64,000 bases of DNA from the NCBI RefSeq assembly GCF_014705715.1, contig NZ_JACXLC010000001.1, forward strand, positions 1,966,457 through 2,030,456, read 5' to 3'. Source of the DNA: Erythrobacter rubeus. Lineage in GTDB: Bacteria > Pseudomonadota > Alphaproteobacteria > Sphingomonadales > Sphingomonadaceae. The notes under the pieces were generated by a model, which did not search any database, was not told where the DNA came from, and saw only the letters and a program-made list of their open reading frames with translations. How positions within the stretch are numbered: the stretch's first letter is position 1; every line of letters starts with the position of its first letter. This document shows positions 54,603 through 63,321 of this stretch, piece after piece. The position numbers and the translations under genes were made by a program.

Positions 54603-56102
54603 CTAGCCGAGCTTGTCTTTCAGGATCTGGTTCACGACCGCCGGGTTCGCCTTGCCCTGCATCGCCTTCATGGTCTGGCCGACGAAGAAGCCGAACAGCT
54701 TGTCCTTTCCGCCCTTGTACTGCTCGACCTTGTCCTGATTGTTCGCGAGGATTTCATCGATCGCGGCTTCGATCGCGCCCGTGTCGCTGACCTGCTTCAA
54801 GCCCTTTTCATCGGCGATTGTTTCAGGGTCGCCGCCTTCGCGCAGCACGATCTCGTAGATTTCCTTGGCCTGACCGCCGCTGATCTCGCCTTTGTCCTGC
54901 ATTGCGAGGATCGTCGCCTGCGCCTCGGGCGTCGAGTTTGCGAGGTTCGCTTCTTCGCCCAGCCCCTTCACCACGCCTGGCGCGACCGAAAGCGCCCAGT
55001 TGGCGACTTGCGTTGCGACCTTGGCTTCGGGCTTGCCGATCTTCGCTGCCGTGACCGCCAGCAAAGTCTCGAATCGGCCGAAAGTTTCGACCTCTGCGGT
55101 GAGCTCGCGCGCATTGTACGGCGTGAGGCCCAATTCCTGCTCATACCGCGTGCGCTTGGCATCGGGCAGTTCCGGCAGGCTGGCGCGGCAATCGGCCAGA
55201 AAGTCGTCTTCCAGCACCAGCGGCAGCAGGTCGGGATCGGGGAAGTATCGGTAATCGTGCGCGTCTTCCTTCGAACGCATCGTGCGGGTCGTGCCGGTTG
55301 CAACGTCAAACAGCCGCGTTTCCTGGTCGACCGTCCCGCCGCTTTCGAGCACATCGACCTGGCGGTTCGCCTCGTATTCGATGACCTGCATGACGAAGCG
55401 CACCGAGTTCACGTTTTTCGTTTCGGTCCGCGTGCCAAGCTCTTCCGCCCCAACCTTGCGCACCGAGACGTTGACATCGGCGCGCATCGAGCCTTCTTCC
55501 ATGTTGCCGTCGCAGCTTCCGACATAGCGCAGGATCGACCGCAGTTTGCGGACATAGGCCCCGGCCTCGGCAGGCGAGGTCATGTCGGGCTTCGACACGA
55601 TTTCCATCAGCGCGACGCCGCTGCGATTTAGATCGACATAGGACATGGTCGGATGCTGATCGTGCATCAGTTTGCCCGCATCCTGCTCGACATGGATGCG
55701 CTCGATCCCGATCACCTTGTCCTCTGGGATGCCGCTCTTGTCATCCGCTTCGATCGTCAGCTGCCCTTCGCCGACGATCGGGTGGTAGAGCTGGCTGATC
55801 TGGTAACCCTGCGGCAGATCGGCATAGAAGTAATTCTTGCGGTCGAACCGGCTCCATTTGTGGATCTCCGCCTCGATCGCCATGCCGGTGCGCACCGCCT
55901 GACGAATGCATTCGCGGTTCGGCACCGGCAGCATCCCCGGCATCGCCGCATCGACGAGGCTGACCTGCGAATTCGGCTCCGCGCCGAACGCGGTCGAGGC
56001 GCCCGAAAACAGCTTGGCACTGGAGGTGACCTGCGCGTGCACCTCAAGGCCGATCACGACCTCCCAATCGCCGGTCTGTCCCTGAATGCGGTAATTACTC
56101 AT
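54603..56102 (-). CDS. gatB: Aspartyl/glutamyl-tRNA amidotransferase subunit B
   Basis: The 499-residue GatB phosphorylates and helps amidate Glu-tRNA-Gln or Asp-tRNA-Asn. Family segments: [54 protein letters not shown] and the C-terminal YqeY/tail domain ([20 protein letters not shown]) that grips the tRNA. Length is normal. It ends the gat cluster and lies downstream of the small membrane protein gene. Converging with the regulator gene, it ends only 24 bases from that stop. Confidence 0.97.
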   Translation of the reverse strand: MSNYRIQGQTGDWEVVIGLEVHAQVTSSAKLFSGASTAFGAEPNSQVSLVDAAMPGMLPVPNRECIRQAVRTGMAIEAEIHKWSRFDRKNYFYADLPQGYQISQLYHPIVGEGQLTIEADDKSGIPEDKVIGIERIHVEQDAGKLMHDQHPTMSYVDLNRSGVALMEIVSKPDMTSPAEAGAYVRKLRSILRYVGSCDGNMEEGSMRADVNVSVRKVGAEELGTRTETKNVNSVRFVMQVIEYEANRQVDVLESGGTVDQETRLFDVATGTTRTMRSKEDAHDYRYFPDPDLLPLVLEDDFLADCRASLPELPDAKRTRYEQELGLTPYNARELTAEVETFGRFETLLAVTAAKIGKPEAKVATQVANWALSVAPGVVKGLGEEANLANSTPEAQATILAMQDKGEISGGQAKEIYEIVLREGGDPETIADEKGLKQVSDTGAIEAAIDEILANNQDKVEQYKGGKDKLFGFFVGQTMKAMQGKANPAVVNQILKDKLG

Positions 56103-56126
56103 CTTTCGTCTACCTTCGTGATCTCT

Positions 56127-56195
56127 TGCGAAAGCAGGAGTCCAGTTCCATTCTTAGCCTCTTGCCTCGCTGGGCTCCGGGTCAAGCCCGGAGCT
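56127..56195. repeat. Palindromic intergenic repeat-like element before gatB
   Basis: The segment starts with GCGAAAGCAGGAGTCCAG and ends in the perfect hairpin GCTCCGGG-TCAAG-CCCGGAGC (56174-56194), directly at the stop of the upstream gene. Such sequences are dispersed repeats in many alphaproteobacterial genomes; only one copy is in this window, so the repeat status is inferred from resemblance. Confidence 0.5.
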
Positions 56196-56395
56196 CACTG
56201 GCGCTCATCTTCATCGCCGAGCCGCCGCGCTGGCCGCACAGGCCGGTCGCGCTCCGGCTCATCCTTGATCTCTTGACCGCTGCTGTCAAAGCGCGCTTCG
56301 CCGTGGTCGATCGTCTTCGAAAGGTACATCACGACGCCGCCAATGATGACAAAGGCGACGAGAAAGATGGTCGCGAAGACGACGGTGAAGGTCAT
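56195..56395 (-). CDS. Small single-pass membrane protein inside the gat operon
   Basis: The 66-residue protein begins with one long membrane helix (VVFATIFLVAFVIIGGVVMYL), followed by a charged tail rich in Asp, Glu and Arg (DEPERDRPVRPARRLGDED). Its ATG directly follows the gatA stop (TAGATG), so it is translationally linked to gatA, and gatB follows after about 90 bases holding a palindromic repeat. I do not recognise a named family. GatCAB is soluble, so a membrane protein at this place is odd. Confidence 0.72.
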   Translation of the reverse strand: MTFTVVFATIFLVAFVIIGGVVMYLSKTIDHGEARFDSSGQEIKDEPERDRPVRPARRLGDEDERQ

Positions 56396-57877
56396 CTACC
56401 ACCACTTCTCCGGCGCGTGATCGAATGCGGCGCGCTGTTGGATCGCAAGACCTGCATCGAGCACGGTCTGCTCATCGAAGGGCTTGCCGACCAGTTGCAG
56501 GCCGAGCGGCAGGCCGTCGCTATTCAGCATCGCAGGCACGCTCATTGCGGGCAGGCCAGCGAGCGATGCGGGGACCGCGAAGACGTCGTTCAGATACATC
56601 GTCAGCGGATCGTCCTCGAGCGATCCCAGCGGGAAGCTTGCCGTCGGCGTGGTGGGCGCGAGGATGACGTCGCACTCCGCCCAGGCCTGCTCGAAATCGC
56701 GCGCGACCAGTGCGCGGACCTTTTGCGCCTGGTTGTAATAGGCATCGTAAAAGCCTGCGCTCAGCACATAGGTGCCGATCAGGATGCGGCGCTTCACCTC
56801 GTCCCCGAACCCGGCGGCGCGGGTCTCGGCGTACATGTCCTGCAATCCAGCGCCTTCCGGCAGGTCGCGGAGGCCGTAGCGAACACCGTCATAGCGCGCG
56901 AGGTTCGAGGAAGCTTCGGCAGGCGCGATGATGTAATAGGCGGGCAGCGCGTATTTGGTGTGCGGCAGCGAGATGTCGACGATTTCGGCGCCTGCATCCT
57001 TGAGCCATGCCTTGCCCTGCTCCCAGCTATCGAGGATCGCCTGATCGGTTCCCTCCATCCGGTATTCCTTGGGAATGCCGACCTTCTTGCCCTTCAGGTC
57101 TGCCGATAAAGCGCCTTCCCAGTCGGGCACGTCCATCTGAAGGCTGGTCGCATCCTTGGGATCGAAGCCTGCCATCGCGCCGAGCATGATCGCGCAATCC
57201 TCGACGCTGCGCGCCATCGGCCCGGCCTGATCAAGCGAGGAAGCAAACGCCACCACGCCCCAGCGCGAACAGCGGCCGTAGGTCGGCTTGATCCCGCATA
57301 TCCCGGTAAAGGCCGCGGGCTGACGGATCGAACCGCCGGTATCGGTTCCAGTGGCGGCGGGCGCGATGCGAGCAGCGACAGCGCTGGACGAACCGCCCGA
57401 AGAGCCGCCCGGGCTCATCGCTGCGTTGGTGCCATCCTTGCGCCACGGCGAGGCAACATTGCCGAAATACGAGGTCTCGTTGGACGAGCCCATCGCGAAC
57501 TGATCGAGATTGAGCTTGCCCAACATGCCCGCTCCTGCATCCCACAGGTTCTGGGACACGGTGCTTTCGTACTGCGGTTCGAACCCTTCGAGGATGTGGC
57601 TCGCAGCGGTCGTCTGGACGCCGTGGGTGGCGAACAGGTCCTTCATGCCGATCGGCACCCCGGCCATCGCGCCCAGCTTCTTGCCATCGGCGCGCGCTTT
57701 GTCGGCGGCGTCGGCAGCGGCGAGCGCGTGGTCGGGTGTGGTCACGATGAACGCGTTCAGTTCGGCAGCGGCGGCCACCGCGCTGTTGAAGCTTTCCGCG
57801 ACTTCGCGTGCGGTAAAATCTCCTGCACGCACGCCGTCGCGAATGGCCTTGACGCCAAGTTTCGTGAGTTCCGTCAT
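56396..57877 (-). CDS. gatA: Aspartyl/glutamyl-tRNA amidotransferase subunit A (amidase)
   Basis: The 493-residue glutaminase subunit has the Ser-cis-Ser-Lys triad: Lys about 79 in [14 protein letters not shown], Ser about 159 in [18 protein letters not shown] and nucleophile Ser about 183 in [18 protein letters not shown]. It supplies ammonia to GatB. ATG 57877 lies one base after the gatC stop (TAG-A-ATG), so the genes are translationally coupled; a TTG three codons earlier is disfavoured. Confidence 0.97.
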   Translation of the reverse strand: MTELTKLGVKAIRDGVRAGDFTAREVAESFNSAVAAAAELNAFIVTTPDHALAAADAADKARADGKKLGAMAGVPIGMKDLFATHGVQTTAASHILEGFEPQYESTVSQNLWDAGAGMLGKLNLDQFAMGSSNETSYFGNVASPWRKDGTNAAMSPGGSSGGSSSAVAARIAPAATGTDTGGSIRQPAAFTGICGIKPTYGRCSRWGVVAFASSLDQAGPMARSVEDCAIMLGAMAGFDPKDATSLQMDVPDWEGALSADLKGKKVGIPKEYRMEGTDQAILDSWEQGKAWLKDAGAEIVDISLPHTKYALPAYYIIAPAEASSNLARYDGVRYGLRDLPEGAGLQDMYAETRAAGFGDEVKRRILIGTYVLSAGFYDAYYNQAQKVRALVARDFEQAWAECDVILAPTTPTASFPLGSLEDDPLTMYLNDVFAVPASLAGLPAMSVPAMLNSDGLPLGLQLVGKPFDEQTVLDAGLAIQQRAAFDHAPEKWW

Positions 57878-57878
57878 T

Positions 57879-58181
57879 CTATTCAATCACCTTAGGCACG
57901 CCGAAGAAACCGTGTTCGGCGGCGGGAGCATTGGCGAGCACGTCGTCGCGGCGGCCGCCAGCGGTCTTGGGATCGGCGTCGATCACATCGTCGCGCAAAC
58001 GCAGCCTGTTCGGGATAACCGCGCTCATCGGTTCGATGCCTTCGACGTCCACTTCGCCCAGTTGTTCGACCCATTCGAGGATGTTGTTGAGCTCCGGCAC
58101 GAGATGCTCGAGCTCGTCATCGCCCATCTTGATGCGCGCCAGCGATGCGATCTTGGCGACGGTCTGTTTGTCTACCGACAT
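57879..58181 (-). CDS. gatC: Aspartyl/glutamyl-tRNA amidotransferase subunit C
   Basis: The 100-residue subunit wraps around GatA and joins it to GatB. It starts [19 protein letters not shown] and contains [20 protein letters not shown] and the C-terminal [20 protein letters not shown], all characteristic. ATG 58181 is the family start. It is first of the gat genes and 16 bases downstream of the FKBP gene. Confidence 0.96.
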   Translation of the reverse strand: MSVDKQTVAKIASLARIKMGDDELEHLVPELNNILEWVEQLGEVDVEGIEPMSAVIPNRLRLRDDVIDADPKTAGGRRDDVLANAPAAEHGFFGVPKVIE

Positions 58182-58197
58182 GAAAGGTGCCTCTGGA

Positions 58198-58812
58198 TCA
58201 GTTGCCGGGGATGGGAACAGGCGGCGGCTGATTGCCAGGCACGTTCTGTGCCGGACCGCCAGGCCCACTAGGGCCGCCGGGCCCGCGCTGCTGGAGCGTT
58301 TGCTGCAGGATCTGCAGATTCCGGTCGAAGGTTTCCTTGCTCAGGAAATCGACCATCTCGATTTCGAAGATCAGGTCGGCATTGGGCGGGATCGGCGCAC
58401 CGGGAGGCGGCTCTGCGCCATATGCCTGAGCAGCCGGAATGTAGACTTCGTATTTGCCGCCCTTTTGCATCTGCTGAAGGCTCGTGAAGAACCCGTCGAT
58501 CGTGGCGCCTTCCTCGATCGGGAACGGCGTGCCTTCGGGAAACAGGCCCTGAATGGGGAGCGGGATGTCCTGCGATTCGTCGAATGTTTCTCCGGTCGAG
58601 GCCAGCTTGCCGACATATTTGACGAAAGCGACATCGCCGATCGATGGGCTCGGCCCCTCGCCCGCCTGGATGGTGTCAATATCGAGACCTTTCGGCATGG
58701 CCGCCCAGGCGAGCCCGCCGCCGAGCAGGATAGCGAGCGCCACGCCAAGCCACAGCTTGGTGAGCGAGCCTGCGGCCACAGGCTTGATGGGAACGCGGGT
58801 AACTTCAGTCAT
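58198..58812 (-). CDS. FKBP-type peptidyl-prolyl cis-trans isomerase, membrane-anchored
   Basis: The 204-residue protein has an N-terminal membrane anchor ([21 protein letters not shown]), so the enzyme faces the periplasm, and an FKBP domain ([55 protein letters not shown]). A Gly/Pro-rich tail follows ([17 protein letters not shown]). It catalyses prolyl isomerisation during protein folding. ATG 58812 is chosen; an upstream in-frame start overlaps the promoter. The gatC start is 16 bases downstream. Confidence 0.92.
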   Translation of the reverse strand: MTEVTRVPIKPVAAGSLTKLWLGVALAILLGGGLAWAAMPKGLDIDTIQAGEGPSPSIGDVAFVKYVGKLASTGETFDESQDIPLPIQGLFPEGTPFPIEEGATIDGFFTSLQQMQKGGKYEVYIPAAQAYGAEPPPGAPIPPNADLIFEIEMVDFLSKETFDRNLQILQQTLQQRGPGGPSGPGGPAQNVPGNQPPPVPIPGN

Positions 58813-58871
58813 TGTTTTTCCCTGATCGGATGCGCGCTTCTGGCGAGGGTCGCCCTGCCAGCTTTGCATAG

Positions 58872-58900
58872 CAAAAGGGCGCGGAATGATACCGCGCCCT
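58872..58900 (-). terminator. Terminator downstream of rpsU
   Basis: AGGGCGCGG (58876-58884) pairs with CCGCGCCCT (58892-58900); on the minus strand the stem is followed by TTTTG. It lies between rpsU (and the 28-codon ORF) and the FKBP gene. Confidence 0.8.
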
Positions 58901-58923
58901 GATGGCTTATCGTGTCGGTGCGT

Positions 58924-59010
58924 TCAAGCGGCTTTGTTTGCTTTCGCCACTTCCGGGCGGAAAACCGGCGCCCACTTTTCCTGAAGCGGCGAGCGCCCGA
59001 AGGCCAGCAT
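58924..59010 (-). CDS. Candidate 28-residue protein translationally coupled to rpsU
   Basis: The frame encodes [20 protein letters not shown] followed by eight Ala/Lys-rich residues and a stop. Its ATG shares one base with the rpsU TAA (TAATG), and it ends 24 bases before the rpsU terminator. Codon choice is GC-ending as in neighbouring genes. It is too short for routine gene calling; function is unknown, and chance is possible. Confidence 0.45.
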   Translation of the reverse strand: MLAFGRSPLQEKWAPVFRPEVAKANKAA

Positions 59011-59216
59011 TACTTGATGCCGTCGCGCTCCATGCGCTTACGCTCGAGCTTGCGAGCGCGGCGAACGGCAGCAGCCTTTTCGCGGGCGCGCTTTTCGCTG
59101 GGCTTTTCGTAATGGCGACGCAGCTTCATTTCGCGATAAACACCTTCGCGCTGCAGCTTCTTCTTGAGAGCGCGGAGGGCCTGATCGACATTGTTATCGC
59201 GAACCATGATCTGCAT
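59010..59216 (-). CDS. rpsU: 30S ribosomal protein S21
   Basis: The 68-residue basic protein is the small-subunit protein S21, needed for translation initiation. It starts [20 protein letters not shown] and contains the family segment [20 protein letters not shown], ending in an Arg/Lys-rich helix. Length is normal for alphaproteobacteria. A terminator follows at 58872-58900. Confidence 0.97.
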   Translation of the reverse strand: MQIMVRDNNVDQALRALKKKLQREGVYREMKLRRHYEKPSEKRAREKAAAVRRARKLERKRMERDGIK

Positions 59217-59461
59217 AAACGACTACTACCTCATTTCAATTGCGCAGCACCCGCTGTCGAATCGCGGATATGCGCGTAAATTTGACGCTGAAAACGGCGC
59301 TATTCCCACCCTTTCAAGGCTCGGAAAGCGCTCAAACTGGGGGCCGTATAGCGATCAGCGGCGAAATTGGCAAGATATCAAAGCCTGAGCCCGCGATTTC
59401 CCGCCGATTGTCGCTCCCTCGGCGCTATGCAGGAAGCATAGTGGCCGCTAAAGCCCTGCGC
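59217..59461. other. Intergenic region between rpsU and crcB
   Basis: This 245-bp stretch carries the divergent promoters for rpsU and the crcB operon. I looked for a fluoride riboswitch upstream of crcB and see none. No gene or repeat is evident. Confidence 0.5.
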
Positions 59462-59869
59462 ATGACCACCGCCGCCCTGTCACCTCTCGCCGCCTCTGCC
59501 ACCGTTGCGCTTGGCGGAGCGATTGGCGCGGTCGGCCGGTACCAGCTGGGCCGCGCGATCACGCACCAGATAGGCGCGGGCGCGGCGTTCCCATGGCCAA
59601 CACTCGCAGCGAACGTGCTCGGCTGCCTCGCCATGGGTGTGCTGTTCGGATGGCTCGCGCGCACCGGACACACCAATGAGACGCTGCGGCTGCTGCTCGG
59701 CGTCGGGCTGCTGGGCGGGTTCACCACTTTCAGTGCTTTCGGGCTCGAAATGCTGCTGCTGATCGAGCGCGGGCTTGCGGGTCTGGCTGTCACCTATGCC
59801 GCCGTGTCGGTCGCGGCGGGGCTGGCAGCGCTCTATGTCGGGCTTGCCATCATGCGGGGTGCGGCATGA
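59462..59869 (+). CDS. crcB: Fluoride channel CrcB/Fluc
   Basis: The 135-residue membrane protein exports fluoride as a dual-topology dimer. It has four hydrophobic segments, the N-terminal GGAIGAVGRYQLGR motif, the Asn in LAANVLGCLAMGVLFGWLA and the pore Phe-box GGFTTFSAFGLEM. The start is ATG 59462. Its last four bases overlap the pseudouridine synthase start (ATGA). Confidence 0.95.
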   Translation: MTTAALSPLAASATVALGGAIGAVGRYQLGRAITHQIGAGAAFPWPTLAANVLGCLAMGVLFGWLARTGHTNETLRLLLGVGLLGGFTTFSAFGLEMLLLIERGLAGLAVTYAAVSVAAGLAALYVGLAIMRGAA

Positions 59870-61071
59870 AGCCCAAGGCGGCGGCGCAGGTCCGCCAGTT
59901 CACCGTGAGCGCAGACGATGACGGCATCCGTCTCGATCGCTGGTTCAAACGCAATCTTCCGCAGATCGGCTTCGCCACCGTGTCACGCTGGGCGCGCACC
60001 GGGCAGGTCCGCGTCGATGGCAAGCGTGCGAAGCCCGAAGACAGGCTTGCCGAAGGGCAGACCCTGCGCGTTCCTCCCGGCGGCGAAGCGAAACACAAAA
60101 GCCCACGTCCCAAGCGCGAGCTGACCGCAGACGAAATCGCCGAGGCGCAGGCGATGGTGATCCGCGAAACGCCGAGCGCCATTGTCCTTAACAAGCCGCC
60201 GGGCCTCGCGACGCAGGGCGGCAGCAAGACGACCAAGCATGTCGACGGGTTGCTCGATGCTTTCGTGGACGGCGACGAGACCCCGCGCCCTCGCCTCGTC
60301 CACCGGCTCGACAAGGACACATCCGGCGTCCTGCTGATCGCCCGCACGCCGGGCAGCGCAGCGTCCTATTCGCGCCGCTTTTCAGGCCGCAGCGCGCGCA
60401 AGGTTTACTGGGCGCTGGTGGTCGGCGTTCCCGAGGTGCGCGAGGGGACAATCGACGCCGCGCTTGCCAAGCAGCCGGGCACTGGCGGCGAGAAAATGCA
60501 TGTCGACGAAGACAGCGGCCAGGCGGCGAAGACCCGTTACCGCGTCGTCGAACGCGCCGGCACGCGCGCCGCATGGGTCGAGCTCGAACCGCTCACCGGA
60601 CGCACCCACCAGCTTCGCGTCCACATGGCCGCGATCGGTCACCCGATTGTCGGCGATGGCAAATATGGCGGGCAGGATGCGTTTCTGACCGGCGCCATCT
60701 CGCGCAAGATGCACCTCCACGCGCGCCGTCTGATCATTTCGCAGCCCGGTAGCGAAGCAGCGGGCGGAGCGACGGGCGGCGGAAAGCTCGACGTGACGGC
60801 CGAACTGCCGGAACACTTCGCGGCGAGCATGGAAGCGCTCGGCTTCGACCCGGCGCTGTCGGATGCCTCTCCCGTGCGAGACGAAGCGCCCGAGCGAACC
60901 CCTGCGGAAAAGAAACAGGCCGCGCGCCGCTTTGCCAAGCAATACCGCAAGGACCGCCGGGGCGAGCGGCGCTCTCGCACCACTTCTGCGGAAACCGCCA
61001 AGAAGAAAGCGAAAGCGGCGGCCAAGGGCAAAGGTAAAGGCAAGCCCCGTCCCGGACGCCGCAAGAAATGA
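59866..61071 (+). CDS. RluA-family 23S rRNA pseudouridine synthase with S4 domain
   Basis: The 401-residue enzyme has an N-terminal S4 RNA-binding domain (GIRLDRWFKRNLPQIGFATV, RVDGKRAKPEDRLAEGQTL) and the catalytic domain with Asp about 149 in VHRLDKDTSGVLLIART, plus the conserved LEPLTGRTHQLRVHM and GHPIVGDGKYGG. It isomerises uridines in 23S rRNA; the exact site (RluC- or RluD-like) is not decided. A long basic Lys/Gly/Arg tail (from about residue 355) is characteristic of the alphaproteobacterial form. It overlaps both neighbours by four bases. Confidence 0.92.
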   Translation: MKPKAAAQVRQFTVSADDDGIRLDRWFKRNLPQIGFATVSRWARTGQVRVDGKRAKPEDRLAEGQTLRVPPGGEAKHKSPRPKRELTADEIAEAQAMVIRETPSAIVLNKPPGLATQGGSKTTKHVDGLLDAFVDGDETPRPRLVHRLDKDTSGVLLIARTPGSAASYSRRFSGRSARKVYWALVVGVPEVREGTIDAALAKQPGTGGEKMHVDEDSGQAAKTRYRVVERAGTRAAWVELEPLTGRTHQLRVHMAAIGHPIVGDGKYGGQDAFLTGAISRKMHLHARRLIISQPGSEAAGGATGGGKLDVTAELPEHFAASMEALGFDPALSDASPVRDEAPERTPAEKKQAARRFAKQYRKDRRGERRSRTTSAETAKKKAKAAAKGKGKGKPRPGRRKK

Positions 61072-61730
61072 GCGTGAAGCTGGCGGTTTTCGATTGCGAC
61101 GGCACGCTGGTCGATGGTCAGGCAGATGTGTGCTGGGCGATGGAACGCGCCTTTGCCCGTGCCGATCTTCCTGCCCCTGACAGCAACGAGGTGCGGCGGA
61201 TGGTCGGCCTGAGTCTGGGGGTTGCGGTGCGCGAACTCGCGCCCGACCTCGACGAGCGCAAGGCGCGCGACGTCGTCGAATTCTACAAATCGAGCTTCCG
61301 CGCGCGGCGCGAGGAGGGGCTGCTCGACGAACCGCTTTACGATGGCATTGCCGAGCTGCTTCATGCGCTGCGCGATGATGGCTGGAGCCTCGCGGTGGCA
61401 ACCGGCAAGTCCGATCGCGGCCTCACCGCCTGTCTTGCAGGACACGGCCTCACCGACCTGTTCGTTTCGCTCCAGACCGCCGACCGCCACCCGTCGAAAC
61501 CGCACCCGGCCATGCTGGAGGCGGCTCTGTTCGAAGCGGGCGCGCAGCCGGGCGATGCGGTGATGATCGGCGACACCAGTTTCGACATGCAAATGGCGAA
61601 GGCGGCGAATGTCCGCGCGCTTGGGGTGACTTGGGGCTATCACCCGCCCGAGGAATTGCAGGCCACCGGCGCGTCAGAGGTGGTCGAGCGCGTCTCCGAT
61701 CTGCGGGCCGCATTGGAGAATGCTGCGTGA
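61068..61730 (+). CDS. HAD-superfamily hydrolase (phosphoglycolate phosphatase-like)
   Basis: The 220-residue phosphatase shows all four HAD motifs: I, VFDCDGTLVDG (Asp9, Asp11); II, LAVATGKSDRG; III, HPSKPHPAM; IV, VMIGDTSFDMQMA. A helical cap lies between motifs I and II. It probably acts on a small phosphorylated metabolite such as 2-phosphoglycolate or a nucleotide; the substrate is not known. It overlaps the synthase stop and the next start by four bases each. Confidence 0.9.
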   Translation: MSVKLAVFDCDGTLVDGQADVCWAMERAFARADLPAPDSNEVRRMVGLSLGVAVRELAPDLDERKARDVVEFYKSSFRARREEGLLDEPLYDGIAELLHALRDDGWSLAVATGKSDRGLTACLAGHGLTDLFVSLQTADRHPSKPHPAMLEAALFEAGAQPGDAVMIGDTSFDMQMAKAANVRALGVTWGYHPPEELQATGASEVVERVSDLRAALENAA

Positions 61731-61963
61731 ACGAGATCCACGGAGGCGAAGCGCTCGCGCGCAAACGGTATCTGCTGCTCAACGCCGTCCGGATTGGCTC
61801 GCTCGGTGCAATCCTGCTCGGCATCGCGATTGCCCGCAACGTGATCGACCTCCCCTTTGCATTGGGTGTGGTACTATCTGTGGGCGGCCTTATCGCGTTC
61901 TTCTTCGCGCCCCGCACTCTCGCCCGGCGCTGGAAGGCGGGTGCCGGGGAACGCAATCCATGA
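61727..61963 (+). CDS. Small two-helix membrane protein
   Basis: The 78-residue protein starts at GTG 61727, overlapping the HAD stop by four bases (GTGA), and ends overlapping the ATP12 start by four bases. It has two hydrophobic segments (LLLNAVRIGSLGAILLGIAI and PFALGVVLSVGGLIAFFFAP) and a basic C-terminus. I do not recognise a function; this gene is common between the HAD phosphatase and ATP12 in related genomes, to my recollection. Confidence 0.75.
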   Translation: MNEIHGGEALARKRYLLLNAVRIGSLGAILLGIAIARNVIDLPFALGVVLSVGGLIAFFFAPRTLARRWKAGAGERNP

Positions 61964-62670
61964 AGCGGTTTTTCGATACGGTCGATATCCGCGCGGTGGA
62001 AGGCGATGAGGCGGGCTGGCAGGTCACCCTCGACGGGCGCGGGCTCAAGACTGTAAAGGGCTCGCCGCAAATCGTCGGCACGCAAGCGCTTGCGCAAATG
62101 CTGGCGAGCGAATGGGATATTCAGGGCGAAGAGCTCGACCCGAAACTGTTCCCGCTGAGAGATATGGCCGACTACGCGATCGACGTGATCGGGCGCGACA
62201 AGGCATCGCTCGCCGATAAGCTCATGGCCTATGGCGATACCGACACACTGCTCTACCGCGCCGATCCGGACGAGCCGCTTTACGCGCGGCAGCAGGAAGT
62301 GTGGGAGCCTATCGTCGAGGCCTTCGAGCAGAGCGAGGGCATCGAGATGGTGCGGATCAGCGGCATCATCCATCGCCCCCAAGACGAAAACACATTGCAA
62401 ACGCTGAAAGAGCGGCTCGGCGAAAAGGGCGTGTTCGAACTCGCCGGTCTTGAAATGATGACTTCGCTCGCCGCATCACTCGTCATCGCTTTATCAGCCG
62501 CCGACAGAATACAGGAAAAGGATGCGGCGGACCTCTGGCGGTCGGCCAGTCTGGAAGAGGAATGGCAGGCCGATCTGTGGGGCCGCGATACCGAAGCCGA
62601 AGAACACCGCGCCAAGCGCCAGAGCGATTTCCTTACCGCATGGAAGTTCGTGCAGGCCGCGAAGGGCTGA
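61960..62670 (+). CDS. ATP12-family F1-ATPase assembly chaperone
   Basis: The 236-residue protein matches the ATP12 family: MKRFFDTVDIRAVEGDEAGW, WQVTLDGRGLKTVKGSPQIV, SEWDIQGEELDPKLFPLRDM (the conserved aromatic, Asp and Glu), and the C-terminal DADLWRSASLEEEWQADLWG-like region. In mitochondria ATP12 binds the F1 alpha subunit during assembly; alphaproteobacterial members are the likely ancestors. It ends the five-gene chain from crcB. Confidence 0.9.
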   Translation: MKRFFDTVDIRAVEGDEAGWQVTLDGRGLKTVKGSPQIVGTQALAQMLASEWDIQGEELDPKLFPLRDMADYAIDVIGRDKASLADKLMAYGDTDTLLYRADPDEPLYARQQEVWEPIVEAFEQSEGIEMVRISGIIHRPQDENTLQTLKERLGEKGVFELAGLEMMTSLAASLVIALSAADRIQEKDAADLWRSASLEEEWQADLWGRDTEAEEHRAKRQSDFLTAWKFVQAAKG

Positions 62671-62680
62671 ACAGGCGCGG

Positions 62681-63307
62681 TCAGCTGGCTCCGGTTACCC
62701 AGACTGCGACTTCATCGGCAACCGTGTTGGCGGCGCGATTGAGGGCGGGACCGACCGAGCCGGGCTCAGGCAGAACGCCCGTTTCGCGCGCCTCGAAACG
62801 GCGCGAAGTTACGCTGCCGTCTTCCTGCGTGCGGATCGCGTCGAATTGAACGATCGCCGACGAGGAAGAGGCATCGTAGCCCATCTCCATCAGAGTGCCG
62901 CGCAGGCTTTGCGCAGCGAGCAGCGGCGTATCGTCATTGTCGAGCACAAGCGTTCCGCCGCGGGCTCGCAAGGTCTCGCCGAGCAGACGGCGGAACAGGC
63001 GCGCGGGCTTTTCGACCCAGAACGCGTCCTGCAGATAGGCAAGCTCGGTCGCCGAAACGGCCACCGGAACACGCAGCGCATCGAGCTTCGCAGGCGCTTC
63101 GAGAGGCAGGATCGAAATCGCAGTGGATGCATCAGCAGTGCTTGCGCCCGCACCGCTGCCTGCCTCGGCGCTGACCGACGGGCTGAGTGTCAGGAGGCTT
63201 TCAGGCGGTTCGGAACCCAGGCTGATGCAACCCGTCACGGCGAGAGCCGCTGCGCCGATCGCGCTCGATTTCACCAGGCGCGTCATGGCGCTGCGTGGAA
63301 ACTTCAT
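62681..63307 (-). CDS. ABC-type transport auxiliary lipoprotein (PqiC/MlaD-associated)
   Basis: The 208-residue lipoprotein has a signal ending AALAVTGCISLGSEPP (lipobox VTGC, Cys near residue 26) and the ABC auxiliary domain (ISILPLEAPAKLDALRVPVA, AYLQDAFWVEKPARLFRRLL, AQSLRGTLMEMGYDASSSSA). Such proteins bind MCE-type lipid transporters in the periplasm. ATG 63307 has GAGGGG upstream; ATG 63325, which overlaps the mlaD stop (ATGA), is an alternative adding six residues. Confidence 0.88.
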   Translation of the reverse strand: MKFPRSAMTRLVKSSAIGAAALAVTGCISLGSEPPESLLTLSPSVSAEAGSGAGASTADASTAISILPLEAPAKLDALRVPVAVSATELAYLQDAFWVEKPARLFRRLLGETLRARGGTLVLDNDDTPLLAAQSLRGTLMEMGYDASSSSAIVQFDAIRTQEDGSVTSRRFEARETGVLPEPGSVGPALNRAANTVADEVAVWVTGAS

Positions 63308-63321
63308 CGTTCGTGTTCCCC

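Noticed and set aside
58228..58272. Gly/Pro-rich tail of the FKBP as a tandem repeat array
   Set aside because: It is a low-complexity protein tail, not a DNA-level repeat.
59217..59461. Fluoride riboswitch before crcB
   Set aside because: The characteristic conserved core is not visible in this interval.
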